Of a stretch of DNA of 64,000 bases, positions 18,470-27,874 are shown one piece after another. Both the position numbers and the translations under genes were made by a program. The notes under the pieces are model-generated. The model did no database searches. It was not told the origin of the DNA and saw only the letters and a list, made by a program, of their open reading frames with translations. Within the stretch, counting starts at the first letter, position 1, and each line of letters begins with the position of its first letter. Source of the DNA: Candidatus Nitrososphaera evergladensis SR1 (GTDB lineage Archaea > Thermoproteota > Nitrososphaeria > Nitrososphaerales > Nitrososphaeraceae); assembly GCF_000730285.1 (NCBI RefSeq), contig NZ_CP007174.1, positions 2,108,001-2,172,000 on the forward strand, written 5' to 3'.

Positions 18470-19816
18470 CTAGATTATGATTCTTGCTGTGCCAAGATCC
18501 AAACTATCAAACTTGACATGTACAGACTTTGCCACTTGAGCCTTGATATGCTCTGGAATGCCGCCATAGCATTTGTTCAATACTTCAGTATTCTCCCATC
18601 CACCTAGACTTGCCACATATGCAAGTGACCAGTTTGTTGCTGCCAAATAGTACTGAGCCATAGTATGCCTAAAGAGATGCAATGGATGTCCTGTAAAGTA
18701 TAATCCATCACCCAGTGCGTATATTCTAGTCTTTTCGTTGAGCCAGCTTGCTTTGTCAAGTTCTCCAAATATCTTTTTGAATTTGACGGCCATCTTGTGC
18801 ATGAAATAACTGGCTTGCAAGCAGTTTGCTTTATCACTCTTAGCATCTTCAAAAAACAAGAACTTCCTGCATTTTGGCAAACTATCATAGGCTATTTCAA
18901 CAACAGCTCTGCATTCTTCAGTTGGATACTTGACCCACCACTTGCCTTCTTTGTCAAGATACCAATCTCCTCTCTTTGTTTTAGACTCAAACTGTTCTAC
19001 TCTGAACAAAGGTGAGAACGCGATCCTATCGCGGCTCATAGATGCCATTGCAAATGCTCTAGCTCCTGTGTGTAGATCAATGTTCATAAAACTCCAAGAA
19101 TCCCAATCATTTTCATTCTCTAGCTTTTTGTTGATTCTGTATATTTGCTCCGGTGTTAGCAGGATGTCTTTGTACTCTCCAAGTCTTTCTGATGTTGTAG
19201 ATAGCCCGTACCTCTTGCCTTCACCATGAGCAAAGTTAATGTTATGAGCTGCAAGGAAACTGCGATAAGCATTAATGGTGTTTGTCTTTTGCATTTGAGG
19301 ATATGCGGTATTGAACCACGCCAAGAAATTCTGCCAATATTCTATTGCTATTTCTTTGCGCTTTGTCGCGTCGATTGGTACGCCATAGCTAACGAGTGTT
19401 TCAGGCATCACCTTTAGCTGATTCGATATTCCATGAATTACATTTGCAAGGTGATTGATTCTGTTAGCAGGTATTGCGCCTGATTTCAAAAATGTTACCC
19501 ATTTCTGAATTGATGGCAGCTGGTTGAACGGTTCGTTTTCTAATTTCTGGTATCGTCGAGCTATCTGCTTTTGCAGAGATATGACGATGTTCCCATTAGC
19601 ATCTCGCTTTATTCCCCACTTGCCATCTTTTTCCATCTCTGTTAGATAACGTGAAACAGTACTGTGATCCTTGCCTACGTCTACACCAATGTCTCTGGTG
19701 GTATAGTTGCCATTTTGGATGCTGATTGTAATAGCTTCCTTGATCTTTTCCTTGTCTTTGACTTTCAGACCCTTAACCCGTAAACGGCTCTTTCTTTGTA
19801 CAAATGTCTGAGCCAC
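18470..19816 (-). CDS. Tyrosine recombinase / archaeal integrase
   Basis: This 448-residue protein ends in a tyrosine-recombinase catalytic domain: Arg253 (LHTGARAFAM), His380-x-x-Arg383 (HLFRH), Trp407 (LGGWEN) and the probable nucleophile Tyr417 (NKCYGG). The N-terminus has a helix-turn-helix-like segment near residues 40-60 (TRDIGVDVGKDHSTVSRYLTE) that may hold arm-type sites. The start is GTG at 19816. Such enzymes integrate and excise genetic elements. It lies directly upstream of, and parallel to, the cas operon and next to the switch to GC-rich core genes, so it probably marks the island edge. No matching direct repeats were found in the window. Confidence 0.88.
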   Translation of the reverse strand: MAQTFVQRKSRLRVKGLKVKDKEKIKEAITISIQNGNYTTRDIGVDVGKDHSTVSRYLTEMEKDGKWGIKRDANGNIVISLQKQIARRYQKLENEPFNQLPSIQKWVTFLKSGAIPANRINHLANVIHGISNQLKVMPETLVSYGVPIDATKRKEIAIEYWQNFLAWFNTAYPQMQKTNTINAYRSFLAAHNINFAHGEGKRYGLSTTSERLGEYKDILLTPEQIYRINKKLENENDWDSWSFMNIDLHTGARAFAMASMSRDRIAFSPLFRVEQFESKTKRGDWYLDKEGKWWVKYPTEECRAVVEIAYDSLPKCRKFLFFEDAKSDKANCLQASYFMHKMAVKFKKIFGELDKASWLNEKTRIYALGDGLYFTGHPLHLFRHTMAQYYLAATNWSLAYVASLGGWENTEVLNKCYGGIPEHIKAQVAKSVHVKFDSLDLGTARIII

Positions 19817-20069
19817 TAGGTGTCCATCCTCTTGATTGTAAAGTCACCTAGAACTAATGCCAGTGACGTGGTAGGGGGATAGATATACCATATTACAAAT
19901 AATAAAGTCGGAAAAATTGTTAGTGTTACTTGATAATTGCTGAAGAAAATGTTTAGCAATTGTATATTTTTGAGGCTAGTTTGAAGCTCCGCGCCTATGC
20001 AACAAGTTATGCAACGCTTTTGGTGCATTAGACGCTAGTAGGAAGCGATATTCTCAAATAATTAATCAA
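19817..20069. other. Island boundary, intergenic
   Basis: This AT-rich gap separates the integrase gene from the GC-rich lipid reductase gene. Read leftward it holds an AAAATATACAA box near 19960 that could serve the integrase. A 70-codon ORF here overlaps the integrase start by one base and has no family features. An attachment site is expected here but no tRNA or tRNA fragment is visible. Confidence 0.4.
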
Positions 20070-21269
20070 TCAACTTTTCAGGACCATGTTGAACAGCTGG
20101 CGCGCGGCAAGTCTTGGATGGTGCAGCGCAAGCTTTATCATCTTGCCGGCGGTGAACTCGGCCTTGACAAAGTCGATAAACTCGTCTGCGGACATGTCCC
20201 TCAGGATCTCGATCTCACGGTCCCACTCTTCGTCTGACAGCCCTATCCAGCGCGACTGCACCTTGAGCGCCGAGGCGATTTTTGACGCCGCCTTGGCCTT
20301 CCACGCCCTTTCATAGTCTAAAAGCGACTCGCGGCTGGCGCCTCCCTCAAGCGACCGCGCGCCCACCTCGCCGGCAAGCCTGCCAAACTCGATTGCATAG
20401 CGTATGCCCTCAAGCACCAGCGGGTTTGCCTGGCCTGCCGAGTCCCCCACCATGAGCAGGCCGTCTGCAACCGTGCTTGCACGCGTGCCCTCGTTAGGGA
20501 TGAATCCATAGTGCAGTTCAACTGGCTGTATCTTGCCCAGCCTGTCAAGAGGCTTTAACCTCTTTTCCAGAATCGCGTTCAATTTGTCGAGCGGGTCGGC
20601 CTGCGACTCGGGCCTTCCGATGCCGACTCCGATTCTCACCCTGTTTTTAGAGAGCGGAAACACCCACGCATAGCCGGCCTCGGAATATTGCTGTCCGACC
20701 ATCAGCGTCCACAGCGCGCTGTCTGCGTGGTCGCAGTAGCACTCGTATTCTGCGCCCACCCCGTAGCGCTTCCATTCCCCTGCCATGCCGGCCCTGCGCG
20801 CAGCAGAGGTGCCAAAGCCGCTCGCGTCTATTACAAGGGGGCAAGCAACCTCGAGGTCGCCCGCCGGCGTGCTTGCCTTGACGCCTGCTATCCTGTCGCC
20901 TTCTTTTACAACGTTGATGACGTTGCTTTTGATCATTATCCGGGCGCCAGCCTCTGCCGCCATGAATGTAAGGTGCTGGTACGTCGCCCTCACGTCAAGG
21001 ACGCAAGACCGGGGGTTGCTGCCTGCAATCGTCACCTCGTTTGAAGGCGATACAAACTGGTAGCTGGAGATCGGGTTGTACAGGCGACTAGGAATGCCAA
21101 GCGCGTCCATCGAGTCTATCCAGCTGACGCCGGACGTCCTCACGCTGTGCGCGATTGCCTCATCCTTTTCAAACAGAATGACACTTGCACCTGCCTTTGC
21201 AGCCGCCCACGCTGCGGAAAGCCCCGCAGGGCCTCCTCCCACCACGGCAATGTCGTATTTTCCTGCCAT
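20070..21269 (-). CDS. Geranylgeranyl reductase family FAD protein
   Basis: This 399-residue flavoprotein begins with a Rossmann motif (VVGGGPAGLSAAWAA, residues 10-24) and has the second FAD segment DGLLMVGDSAGQANPLVLEG typical of geranylgeranyl reductases. In archaea these enzymes saturate the isoprenoid chains of membrane lipids, or of quinones. It is the first GC-rich core gene to the right of the integrase. A mevalonate kinase for the same isoprenoid route lies 15 kb away. Quinone or chlorophyll-type substrates are possible for this broad family, but membrane lipid is the likeliest. Confidence 0.85.
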   Translation of the reverse strand: MAGKYDIAVVGGGPAGLSAAWAAAKAGASVILFEKDEAIAHSVRTSGVSWIDSMDALGIPSRLYNPISSYQFVSPSNEVTIAGSNPRSCVLDVRATYQHLTFMAAEAGARIMIKSNVINVVKEGDRIAGVKASTPAGDLEVACPLVIDASGFGTSAARRAGMAGEWKRYGVGAEYECYCDHADSALWTLMVGQQYSEAGYAWVFPLSKNRVRIGVGIGRPESQADPLDKLNAILEKRLKPLDRLGKIQPVELHYGFIPNEGTRASTVADGLLMVGDSAGQANPLVLEGIRYAIEFGRLAGEVGARSLEGGASRESLLDYERAWKAKAASKIASALKVQSRWIGLSDEEWDREIEILRDMSADEFIDFVKAEFTAGKMIKLALHHPRLAARQLFNMVLKS

Positions 21270-21284
21270 TTTTTCTATCTCCCA

Positions 21285-22616
21285 TCATCCTGCCGTGAAA
21301 GAGACCCTTCCAAAGCGCATGTACGGGAGTATCGAGGCGCCTATAACCTTGCGCTCCTTTGACAGCCCCGTTAAATTCTTTAGGCAGTCAAAGACGTTTC
21401 CGGCAACCATCACTTCCTTGACTGGGTGCACAAGCTCGCCGTTTCTTACGAGCCATCCTCCCTTTACCACGCCGGAAAAGTCGCCGTTTACGGGATTGAC
21501 GTTGCCGGAAAACCTGCTTATCATGACGCCCTGCTTTATCTCTGAGATCAGGCCGTCAAGGGATGATTTGCCGGGCTTGACTGCAAAGTTAGTGGTTGCA
21601 ACCGACGGGGGCGAACTCGTCGAGCCGGAGGCGTTTCCCGTGCTCCTGGTGCCTGCTTTTTTTGCAGTGTAGGTATTGTAAAGGAATTTTTTGAGCACAC
21701 CGTTTTCGATGACGACGTTTTTCCTGTGGGGCACGCCTTCTCGGTCAAAGCTTGCGGCTGCAAGGCCGTCTGCGTTTGTGGCGTCGTCTTCTACGGCCAG
21801 CATGGCAGACGCCACGCGCTTGCCAAGCTTGCCTGCAAACATGCTTGATTTTTTCTGGACCGCGTCAGAGTTTATAGAGTGGGCCACGACTTCTTCCACC
21901 ATCTCCATCGCTGCCGCAGGCGTGAGGAGCATCTCGCCTTTGAAGCTGTCCGTCATCTTTTTTGCGCCAAGCGAGCCGGCTACGGTGCGCGCAAACTCGC
22001 TTGCGGCCGTGTGCACTTCAATGTCCTTTACATGGTGCGTGCCCCCGGACTGGACGTCAAAGCTTGACACGTCGTCGCCGTCGATCGCCATTCCCATTAT
22101 CGACCACGAAAACACGCTCAGTTTTTCCGATAGCAAGACGCCGTTTGTGTTGGCAAGCCAGTGCGTCATCCCAGTCGCCGAAAAGTTGCCGCTGTCGACG
22201 CTTACCTTCTTGTCGTGTGACTTGGCCGTTTTCAGCATCTCGGCTGCAAGTTTTGCAGCTTCCCTGGCCTCAAACGACTCGGCGTTTCTGTCGTAAATCC
22301 CCCTCACGCGGCCTACCTTTGACTTGGCGGGAAGAAAGTTGAGCTTGTCCCGCGGGCTGACGCGCGCTATTTTGACAGCAGAATACACGGCATTTCTTAT
22401 CTTGTCCGGGTCAAGGCTGTTGACAGAGTAGAACCCCAGCGCGCCGTTGAGAAAGACGCGTATTCCCACCGCGCTTGCCTTTTGCGTCTTGGCCTGCTTC
22501 AGGTCGTTGTTCTCGATAAAGACTTCTGACTCTTTGGTAACTGCGGCATAGACCTCGGCGTCGCTTGCCCCGTGTGCTTCTGCCTCTTTGAGGGCGAGGC
22601 GCAGCAGGCTCTCCAT
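21285..22616 (-). CDS. TldE/PmbA-family protein
   Basis: This 443-residue protein is the PmbA/TldE half of a TldD-TldE pair. It shows family segments such as KASAVGIRVFLNGALGFYSVN and GEMLLTPAAAMEMVEEVVAHS, but lacks the HExxxH zinc motif of its partner, as TldE does. The pair forms a barrel protease that degrades unfolded or modified peptides. It ends 15 bases before the reductase gene and lies 4 bases downstream of tldD, so the two are probably co-transcribed. Confidence 0.9.
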   Translation of the reverse strand: MESLLRLALKEAEAHGASDAEVYAAVTKESEVFIENNDLKQAKTQKASAVGIRVFLNGALGFYSVNSLDPDKIRNAVYSAVKIARVSPRDKLNFLPAKSKVGRVRGIYDRNAESFEAREAAKLAAEMLKTAKSHDKKVSVDSGNFSATGMTHWLANTNGVLLSEKLSVFSWSIMGMAIDGDDVSSFDVQSGGTHHVKDIEVHTAASEFARTVAGSLGAKKMTDSFKGEMLLTPAAAMEMVEEVVAHSINSDAVQKKSSMFAGKLGKRVASAMLAVEDDATNADGLAAASFDREGVPHRKNVVIENGVLKKFLYNTYTAKKAGTRSTGNASGSTSSPPSVATTNFAVKPGKSSLDGLISEIKQGVMISRFSGNVNPVNGDFSGVVKGGWLVRNGELVHPVKEVMVAGNVFDCLKNLTGLSKERKVIGASILPYMRFGRVSFTAG

Positions 22617-22620
22617 CCTT

Positions 22621-24048
22621 TTACTGCATACCCCCTATTATCGCGGTGCACCGTACGTGCGGGCCACCGCCGTCGACCTTGGCCGGCTGGTACTTGCCGC
22701 AGTAGCCGGTGCCAATGTCGTACTCGAACTTGCTTCCAACCATGTCTATTGACCGCAGCACGTCAAACGCGTTGCCCGAGATGCTTGCCCCCCTCATCAG
22801 CTCCTTTACCTCGCCGTTTTCTATCAGATATGCTTCTTGCGCGCCAAACATGAATTCGCCGTTTGCGTCGGCCTGGCCGTTTCTGGCGCCCTTGACAAGA
22901 TAGCCGTGCTTTGTCTCTTTGACGATTTCATCGAGCGTGTCGGCGCGGGGCTCGATGTACGTGTTTCTCATCCGTATCAGGGGCTCGTCGGTGTAGGTAA
23001 ACGCGCGTGCGTTGCCGGTCGATGCGGTCCCAAATGCAAACGCAGACTCGCGGTTGTGCAAAAACGACTTTAGAATGCCTTTTTCGATTATCGCGGTCCT
23101 GCCGGCCTCGACGCCCTCGTCGTCGACTCCGATCGTGCCGGCGGCGTTTTCTGCGATATCAGACCTGCCGCTGTCCACGAGCGTGACAAGGTCGCTTGCC
23201 ACCTTTTGGCCGATCTTGTCTTTTACCACAGAGCCGGAAAGGACAAAATCCGCCTCGACCGTGTGGCCTATTGCCTCGTGGCACAAGAGCCCTACCATCC
23301 CCGGGTCCAGAATTATCGTCGTCTTTTCTCCCGTAGCGTATTTTGCCTGGAGCAGTTTGGCTGCCTTTTCTGCGGCCACCTGCGCGTATTCAAGGTGGCC
23401 TTTTTTGAACAGGTCGTCCCAGCCTCCAGTTATGCCAATGCCCTCGCTTGCAGTCACGCTCTTGGCGCCTTCCCTTGCCACCGCAGTGACGTTGAACTCG
23501 GGTTTTGAATCAAATATCTCGACTTCTGCGCCGTCGCTGTTTGCAATAACCTTGTGATCAAGCATGTCGCGGTAGGTGGCCGACGCAGTCTTGATCCCTT
23601 TTGCGTGCTTGCGCGCAGCCGCCTCAGCCTCCCTTGCGACTCTGACCTTTTGCTCGATGTCAATCCCTGCAAGGTCGCCCTTTGCCTTTGCCACAAACGT
23701 CCCCCTTGCCATTTTTGACTCTGCAAGGCCCTTGACCTTGTTCTTTTTCGACCTGCCAAGGACGCGGGCCATCGAGACTGCCTGTACAAGCGACTCTTTC
23801 AGGTCTTCCTTTGACATACTGGCCGAGCTTGAAAAGCCCCAGCAGCCGTCTACAAGGACCCTTATGCCGCAGCCGGCGTTTTCGACCATGCGCACCCTCT
23901 CCAGCCGGCCGTTTGCGAAATTGACTTCCGAAAATGACCGGGCCTGGTAGCGCGCCTCGACATAGCTTGTACCCCTTGATGATGACGACGAAGATACAAG
24001 GGACCGCAGCATGTCAAGCACTGCCTGTGGTTGTTGTTGCAACAACAT
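22621..24048 (-). CDS. tldD: TldD-family metalloprotease
   Basis: This 475-residue protein has the TldD zinc site HEAIGH (HExxxH, residues 257-262) in GLLCHEAIGHTVEADFVLSG, and the downstream conserved segments GTIGVDDEGVEAG and RMRNTYIEPR. It is the catalytic half of the TldD-TldE complex. The start ATG is followed by a glutamine-rich run (LLQQQPQ). It is divergent from the sugar dehydrogenase gene across a 95-base gap. Confidence 0.92.
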   Translation of the reverse strand: MLLQQQPQAVLDMLRSLVSSSSSSRGTSYVEARYQARSFSEVNFANGRLERVRMVENAGCGIRVLVDGCWGFSSSASMSKEDLKESLVQAVSMARVLGRSKKNKVKGLAESKMARGTFVAKAKGDLAGIDIEQKVRVAREAEAAARKHAKGIKTASATYRDMLDHKVIANSDGAEVEIFDSKPEFNVTAVAREGAKSVTASEGIGITGGWDDLFKKGHLEYAQVAAEKAAKLLQAKYATGEKTTIILDPGMVGLLCHEAIGHTVEADFVLSGSVVKDKIGQKVASDLVTLVDSGRSDIAENAAGTIGVDDEGVEAGRTAIIEKGILKSFLHNRESAFAFGTASTGNARAFTYTDEPLIRMRNTYIEPRADTLDEIVKETKHGYLVKGARNGQADANGEFMFGAQEAYLIENGEVKELMRGASISGNAFDVLRSIDMVGSKFEYDIGTGYCGKYQPAKVDGGGPHVRCTAIIGGMQ

Positions 24049-24143
24049 ACAAGCGTGATGTGTTTCTGTAAATTATGTCTTGTGACTGCCGCGTGTAGTT
24101 TTGCTCCATATCTCATTTATTTGATAATTGCAGATAACCTGCG

Positions 24144-25472
24144 GTGAAAAAAAGGGCTTTTGTGGGGCTGTCAATAGCGGGAGCTATAGCTGTTGCTATT
24201 GCAGGCATCATTATAGTTGTGCCCGATGTGGCCCTTCCCTTCAAGACAAGCGGCAGCACCACCGAGGTTGAAAACAGCGGGCCGGAGCTGCGCGACGGCA
24301 CGCTTGCCTTGGAGCAGGTTGTTGCAGGTGGATTGCAGTTTCCCACGAGCATGGCGTTTTTAGACGCAGACAACATACTCGTGCTGCAGAAAAACGACGG
24401 ACAGGTCCGGCTCGTTTCAGGCGGCGTGCTTGCCGAAAAGCCGGTCCTTCAGGTCAACGTAGAAAACGATGTGGAAAGGGGGCTCCTTGGCATAGCCGTG
24501 TGGAACGGCAGCAGCGTCAGCAGCAACGAAGTGTTCCTCTACCTTACGGAAAACGTGACTGACGGAGGAAACACCACGACTGCAATGAACAGGATCTACA
24601 GGTACAACTACGACTGGAGCCAAAAGGCCCTTGTCAACGGCACGCTCCTTCTTGATCTGGCAGGCGGGCCGGGTCCCTACCACAATGGGGGCAAAATCGC
24701 AATCGGCCCCGACGGCTACCTGTACGCAGTCATCGGGGACACAAACTTTAGCACTGGGATTTCAGACAACCACGCCAGCAGAGAGCCACCAGACTACAGG
24801 TCAGTCATAATACGCGTCGACAGGGAAACCGGAAAGGCGCCAAGCGACAACCCGTTCTACGGGATAAAGGGACTTGAAAGAGTCTACGCCTATGGCATAA
24901 GGAACAGCTTTGGCATGGACTTTGACCCCATCACAAACAGCCTGTGGATGACTGAAAACGGCCCGACCACGTACGACGAGATAAACGTGGTCCATCCGGG
25001 GTTCAACAGCGGGTGGGACAAGTTTACAGGCCCCATCGCCAAGAGCAACGCGACTATGGACGACCTTGCAATGGTGGAAGGCGCAAAATACAGCGATCCG
25101 GCCTTTAGTTGGTACATCCCTGTCGGCGTGACGGACATTGAGTTTTTCGACTCGGACAAGCTGGGCGAAAAATACAAGGACAACATCTTTGTAGGAGACG
25201 TCAACAACGGCAACCTCTATTTCTTTGAGGCAGACCAGAACAGGACCGGGCTTTATTTCGGCTATGAGCAGTCCAGTCTTGCCGACCTCATCGCAGACCC
25301 CGTCCCGGACAAGGACACGGGCAGGCTCGACGGCGAGCTGCCCTCTATAACCCTAGGCAAGGGGTTTGCCGCAATAACCGACATCGAGACGGGGCCGGAC
25401 GGCTACCTGTACGTGCTGACGCACATTGACGGCAAGATATACAGGATAACTCCAACCGGCACGGGACAATAA
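24144..25472 (+). CDS. Membrane-anchored glucose/sorbosone dehydrogenase-like protein
   Basis: This 442-residue protein begins with a basic stretch and a single membrane segment (residues 6-28), then a six-bladed propeller of the PQQ-dependent sugar dehydrogenase family. Typical motifs are FPTSMAFLDADNILVLQKNDG, HNGGKIAIGPDGYLY, YAYGIRNSFGMDFDP and TENGPTTYDEIN. It probably oxidises sugars outside the cell. The start is GTG at 24144, about 28 bases after CATTTATTTG, a TATA-like box. Many archaeal family members have no proven substrate, so the reaction is inferred. Confidence 0.85.
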   Translation: MKKRAFVGLSIAGAIAVAIAGIIIVVPDVALPFKTSGSTTEVENSGPELRDGTLALEQVVAGGLQFPTSMAFLDADNILVLQKNDGQVRLVSGGVLAEKPVLQVNVENDVERGLLGIAVWNGSSVSSNEVFLYLTENVTDGGNTTTAMNRIYRYNYDWSQKALVNGTLLLDLAGGPGPYHNGGKIAIGPDGYLYAVIGDTNFSTGISDNHASREPPDYRSVIIRVDRETGKAPSDNPFYGIKGLERVYAYGIRNSFGMDFDPITNSLWMTENGPTTYDEINVVHPGFNSGWDKFTGPIAKSNATMDDLAMVEGAKYSDPAFSWYIPVGVTDIEFFDSDKLGEKYKDNIFVGDVNNGNLYFFEADQNRTGLYFGYEQSSLADLIADPVPDKDTGRLDGELPSITLGKGFAAITDIETGPDGYLYVLTHIDGKIYRITPTGTGQ

Positions 25473-25481
25473 TAATAGATA

Positions 25482-25892
25482 TTATTCAAGCCAGGTTGTC
25501 TTGCCCGGCTTTTTGACCTGTATGTGCGCAAAATCCTCGCCCTTTTGCGCGCCGTGCCAGTGCCATACGTACGCCGGCACGCACACAAAGTCGCCCTCCT
25601 CAAGCGTGTGCACGTCGTCCATCCGCACCCGGGCAACGCTGTCGCTTTCCATCTTCACTTCTGTCTGCAGCGCCACGATGCCCTTGCCCTTTGTTGCGAT
25701 CAGGATCTGGTCGGTCTCGTGATAGTGCAGTTTCGTACGGGCGCCGCGTAAAAACGTCACCAGGTACGCCTCGGCCTCCTTGCTTGCGGCGTCGGTGACC
25801 ATCTTTTTAATCTCGACCTGCCCTTCAAAGTATTTCAACATCGCCTGGTCGGGCGCAATGTCGCGGATGTTTCCCTTCAGCATCACATACAT
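25482..25892 (-). CDS. Cupin-domain protein
   Basis: This 136-residue protein has a single cupin beta-barrel. The two metal-binding motifs are visible as KLHYHETDQILIATKGKG (motif 1, HxH...E) and VPAYVWHWHGAQ (motif 2). It may bind a metal and act as a small oxygenase, isomerase or sensor; no substrate can be read from sequence. It converges with the sugar dehydrogenase gene with 9 bases between stops and lies 16 bases downstream of the SDR gene in the same direction. Confidence 0.85.
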   Translation of the reverse strand: MYVMLKGNIRDIAPDQAMLKYFEGQVEIKKMVTDAASKEAEAYLVTFLRGARTKLHYHETDQILIATKGKGIVALQTEVKMESDSVARVRMDDVHTLEEGDFVCVPAYVWHWHGAQKGEDFAHIQVKKPGKTTWLE

Positions 25893-25908
25893 GAAAAAGG
25901 GCGAGCAG

Positions 25909-26598
25909 TTAAATGTCTACTGACTGCCCGTTTCTGTAGCTTCTTTTATCAAAGATCATCTCTGCTATCTTTTCTGCGACCTGTTCTGGCTTGAGCATCC
26001 TTGACCTGTTTTGCCGGTAATACACAGGGTCTGATTCTTGCATACGGGTGTCGACCTCGCCGGGGCAGATGGCCATGACGCGGACGCCGTTTTGCACTTC
26101 CCACGACAGGCTTTCTGTCAGGCCCATCATGCCAAACTTGCTTGCGCAGTATGCAGAGAGGTTTTCAAAGCCTGTCTTGCCGGCGCCAGAGCTGACGTTG
26201 ATTATCGTGCCCGTCTTTGTCAAATGCGGCAGGACTGCCTTTGAGCATAGAAACGCGCTTTTCAGGTTGGAGTTCATCGTATCATCCCATTCTTTTTCAG
26301 AGGTGTCGACAAGTTTTTTGATGTAAAAGATGCCGGCGTTGTTTACCAAAATGTCTATCTGGCCAAAGCGCGCGACTGCCTTTTTTGCAAGCGAATCTAC
26401 CAGCGACGCGACTCCGACGTCGCAAACGACGCCCAAGACGCCCTCGTGAAATTTTCTTGTTTCATCGACGGTGTCATCGACCTCGCTTTTTGTGCGCGAG
26501 CACACTACGACATTGACGCCCTTTTTTGCAAGCAGCAGCGCAGTCGCCCTGCCAATGCCGCGCCCGCTTCCAGTCACTATGGCCGTTACCATAATCAT
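25909..26598 (-). CDS. Short-chain dehydrogenase/reductase (SDR)
   Basis: The classical SDR motifs are present: TGSGRGIGRA for cofactor binding, NNAG, the catalytic Ser in INVSSGAGK, and YCASK (Tyr-x-x-x-Lys). The ORF could begin at 26658, but that would overlap the cysteine-rich gene upstream. The ATG at 26598 (MIMVTAIVTG), just before the first strand, is the natural start and gives 229 residues. It is an NAD(P)-dependent oxidoreductase with unknown substrate. It probably shares a transcript with the small gene upstream and perhaps the cupin gene downstream. Confidence 0.9.
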   Translation of the reverse strand: MIMVTAIVTGSGRGIGRATALLLAKKGVNVVVCSRTKSEVDDTVDETRKFHEGVLGVVCDVGVASLVDSLAKKAVARFGQIDILVNNAGIFYIKKLVDTSEKEWDDTMNSNLKSAFLCSKAVLPHLTKTGTIINVSSGAGKTGFENLSAYCASKFGMMGLTESLSWEVQNGVRVMAICPGEVDTRMQESDPVYYRQNRSRMLKPEQVAEKIAEMIFDKRSYRNGQSVDI

Positions 26599-26618
26599 GT
26601 GCAGCAGGCCGCAGCATC

Positions 26619-26744
26619 CTAAAATGTGTTTGAATGGACGGCATGCCAGCAGCAACACCTGTCAAGCGTACAATCTGGACAGTCGGTATCCGACTTAGCT
26701 TGGGCGCACTCTTTGGGATCGCATCTGCAGTTGGCGCATCTCAT
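26619..26744 (-). CDS. Cysteine-rich mini-protein (41 residues)
   Basis: A 41-codon ORF from ATG (26744-26742) to TAG encodes MRCANCRCDPKEC, a polar middle with CPDC, and a CCCWHAVH ending. It has nine cysteines and two late histidines, spaced CxxCxC...C...CxxC...CCC. This density of metal ligands points to a zinc or iron-binding protein, metallothionein-like or a zinc knuckle. CTTTTATCC lies about 32 bases upstream, fitting a leaderless start. It ends 20 bases before the SDR start. It is too short for usual gene calls. The function is unknown. Confidence 0.6.
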   Translation of the reverse strand: MRCANCRCDPKECAQAKSDTDCPDCTLDRCCCWHAVHSNTF

Positions 26745-26823
26745 AGTGTATTCTCATTCACATAGACGCGGATAAAAGGATCTACAGTTATATCCCCTGC
26801 ACATAAAAAAACACCAACTGCAT

Positions 26824-27828
26824 ATGCAACTGATACCGGCCACTCCCGCCCCCGAGTTCAAGGAAATCTCCGGCTGGGCTAATTCAAGCCCGCTTTCGAT
26901 AAAGTCATTGAAAGGCAAGGTGGTCATACTTGACTGCTGGACCTACACTTGCATATTCTGCCTGCGCACCATACCCACATTAAAGCGGCTGCAGGAAAAG
27001 TACGGCAAGTACGGCCTTCAGGTGGTGCAAGCGCATTCTGCAGAATACCACTTTGCAACCGACCACGCCAACATTTCAAGAGCCCTTGCCCGCTACAACG
27101 TCAGCAACCTGCCTGTGGCCTTTGACACCAAGAACAAGACGTGGGAGGCGTACGGCAACATGTACTGGCCAAAGCACGTCATAATCGACCATGCAGGGTT
27201 TGTGCGCTATGAGCACGCCGGCTATGGCGACATTACCGAGTTTGAGCCAGTGATTGCAGAACTGCTGGAAGAGGCAGGAAACAAACCATCATCAATCGAC
27301 TATGACGACAAGAATCCTGACGACGAGATCTTTGACACCTACGGTATGCATTTTGCAGGCATGGCGCCAGAGATATGCGTCGGCTATTCCCGCATGCGGC
27401 GCTTTGGCAACAACCAGACATTCAAGCCGGACGAGCCAAGCGTTGCCGTGGATCAGGGCTCGCACCTTGACAACACAGTTTACCTCCGCGGCAAGTGGAT
27501 CTGGCAGCGCGAAGGCGTGCAGTTTGCGCCGGGAGGCAAGGAAACAAAGCCGGCCATAATCATGAAATACAATTCTGCCAAGAGGGTGCACGGCATCATG
27601 GGCACGTCCGACGGCAGGCAGGGCAGGGCAGAGGTAAGGCTTGACGGAAACCCTCTGTCAAAGGAGCAGCTGGGAAGAGACGCAAGGCTGGAAAATGGTG
27701 CAAGCATTGTCAACATAGAGTGGCCTTTTATGCACAATTTGGTCAGGACAGGGAAACCCGAAGTGCACGAGATAGAGATCATACCGCGCTCTGACAATTT
27801 CGTGTTCTACACGTTTGTCTTTGGATAA
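26824..27828 (+). CDS. Thioredoxin-fold protein with C-terminal DipZ-like domain
   Basis: This 334-residue protein has an N-terminal redoxin domain with the redox pair in WTYTCIFC (Cys-x-x-Cys, near residues 43-46) and MYWPKHVIIDHAGFVRYEHAG, a TlpA/DipZ-like strand region. The C-terminal half, with YLRGKWIWQREGVQF, resembles the extra carbohydrate-binding-like domain found in bacterial DipZ and related thiol-disulfide proteins. It has no signal peptide, so it probably works in the cytosol. A disulfide reductase or peroxidase-support role is likely; the peroxiredoxin gene follows 46 bases downstream. Confidence 0.8.
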   Translation: MQLIPATPAPEFKEISGWANSSPLSIKSLKGKVVILDCWTYTCIFCLRTIPTLKRLQEKYGKYGLQVVQAHSAEYHFATDHANISRALARYNVSNLPVAFDTKNKTWEAYGNMYWPKHVIIDHAGFVRYEHAGYGDITEFEPVIAELLEEAGNKPSSIDYDDKNPDDEIFDTYGMHFAGMAPEICVGYSRMRRFGNNQTFKPDEPSVAVDQGSHLDNTVYLRGKWIWQREGVQFAPGGKETKPAIIMKYNSAKRVHGIMGTSDGRQGRAEVRLDGNPLSKEQLGRDARLENGASIVNIEWPFMHNLVRTGKPEVHEIEIIPRSDNFVFYTFVFG

Positions 27829-27874
27829 GCAAGTAAGTTTTTTATCGCCGGCAGGCGCTTGTTTTTGTACATAT

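Noticed and set aside
19816-20028. 70-codon ORF upstream of the integrase
   Set aside because: No family features, AT-rich chance composition, and it overlaps the integrase GTG start.
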